Positions 63,859-64,000 of a stretch of 64,000 nucleotides of DNA are shown one piece after another. A model generated the notes under the pieces. That model ran no database searches, was not told the DNA's origin, and saw only the letters and a program-made list of their open reading frames with translations. Origin of the DNA: Antarcticimicrobium sp. (GTDB lineage Bacteria > Pseudomonadota > Alphaproteobacteria > Rhodobacterales > Rhodobacteraceae); assembly GCF_029212575.1 (NCBI RefSeq), contig NZ_JARGPK010000019.1, positions 1 through 64,000 of the forward strand, given 5' to 3'. Within the stretch, counting starts at the first letter, position 1; each line of letters begins with the position of its first letter. A program made the translations under genes and the position numbers.

Positions 63859-64000
63859 TCAGTCGCAACGGAACACGAAGCGTTTGTCGAGCTGGTATTT
63901 GATCACATATCCCGCCGTCAGCCCCAGAATCGCGCCCGCTTCGCGCATCTGGCGGGTTTCCCAGATGGCCCAGAACAAGCTTTCGGCGCCCCAGAACAGC
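63859..64000 (-). CDS. GtrA-family membrane protein, C-terminal part (cut by window edge)
   Basis: The visible 46 codons end with ILGLTAGYVIKYQLDKRFVF, the typical last helix and tail of GtrA-family membrane proteins. GtrA-like proteins help transfer polyprenyl-linked sugars across the membrane. It is convergent with the HAD-UbiA gene and supports a surface-glycan role for this end of the window. Confidence 0.8.
   Translation of the reverse strand, partial: LFWGAESLFWAIWETRQMREAGAILGLTAGYVIKYQLDKRFVFRCD

Overview
The window is GC-rich DNA with back-to-back, often 4-base-overlapping genes. It reads as a chromosomal segment of an alphaproteobacterium, most likely a Rhodobacteraceae (Roseobacter-group) bacterium. 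Pointers are a class II DAHP synthase, an IalB-family exported protein, a PAS_5-type protein behind CtrA-like boxes, a three-gene methyl-folate/corrinoid cluster of the type seen in roseobacters, and a three-repeat Pho box. The genus call is inference; no rRNA, tRNA, CRISPR array, prophage or insertion sequence was seen, and no gene looks frameshifted.

Layout. 1-5.4 kb: phosphate uptake and sensing, pstSCAB (pstB cut by the edge) and phoR. 5.4-8.7 kb: a co-directional run of yicC, gmk, a gamma-carbonic-anhydrase-like protein and a PLP trans-sulfuration enzyme that leads into phoR. 8.8-13.5 kb: PAS_5 protein, DAHP synthase, a GlxA-type regulator and a PQQ-type sugar dehydrogenase. 13.6-19 kb: a complete branched-chain amino-acid-type ABC importer. 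19-21.6 kb: a HerA-like ATPase, a gene-free interval with two rho-independent terminators and one candidate small RNA, and IalB. 21.7-26.9 kb: an envelope block with an L,D-transpeptidase, LpxD, an acyl carrier protein and a ketosynthase in one probable operon, divergent from a MepK/DUF882 peptidase. 27-29.6 kb: ExbB-ExbD-ExbD-TonB. 29.6-33.4 kb: a coupled run of a diaminopropionate-ammonia-lyase-like enzyme, an M24 hydrolase, an Asp/Glu-racemase-like enzyme and polyphosphate kinase 2.

33.6-35.9 kb: methyl-THF methyltransferase, MetF-like reductase and a small 'virulence factor' protein. 36.2-41.8 kb: Ppx/GppA, YdhR-like, RlmE, YihY, cardiolipin synthase and small proteins. 42-46 kb: an AttEFGH-like ABC/lipocalin system. 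46-48.7 kb: galB-galC-galD, the lower steps of gallate/protocatechuate 4,5-cleavage. 49-50.7 kb: a P5C-reductase-like protein and an agmatinase-family enzyme. 50.8-55.9 kb: a translationally coupled acyl-CoA ligase, fused E1 alpha-beta 2-oxoacid dehydrogenase, lipoyl E2 and dedicated ACP. This is the most unusual gene set here. 55.9-64 kb: an M20 amidohydrolase, three exported proteins of unclear function (one with a SUMF1 fold), and an NAD epimerase, HAD-UbiA fusion and GtrA that suggest polyprenyl-linked surface glycan synthesis.

How the genes connect. Phosphorus runs through the segment (PstSCAB, PhoR, PPK2, Ppx), as do envelope building and remodelling (LpxD, ACP, KAS, L,D-transpeptidase, MepK, cardiolipin synthase, UbiA/GtrA) and carbon or nitrogen scavenging (Liv importer, gal genes, agmatinase, diaminopropionate-like cluster).
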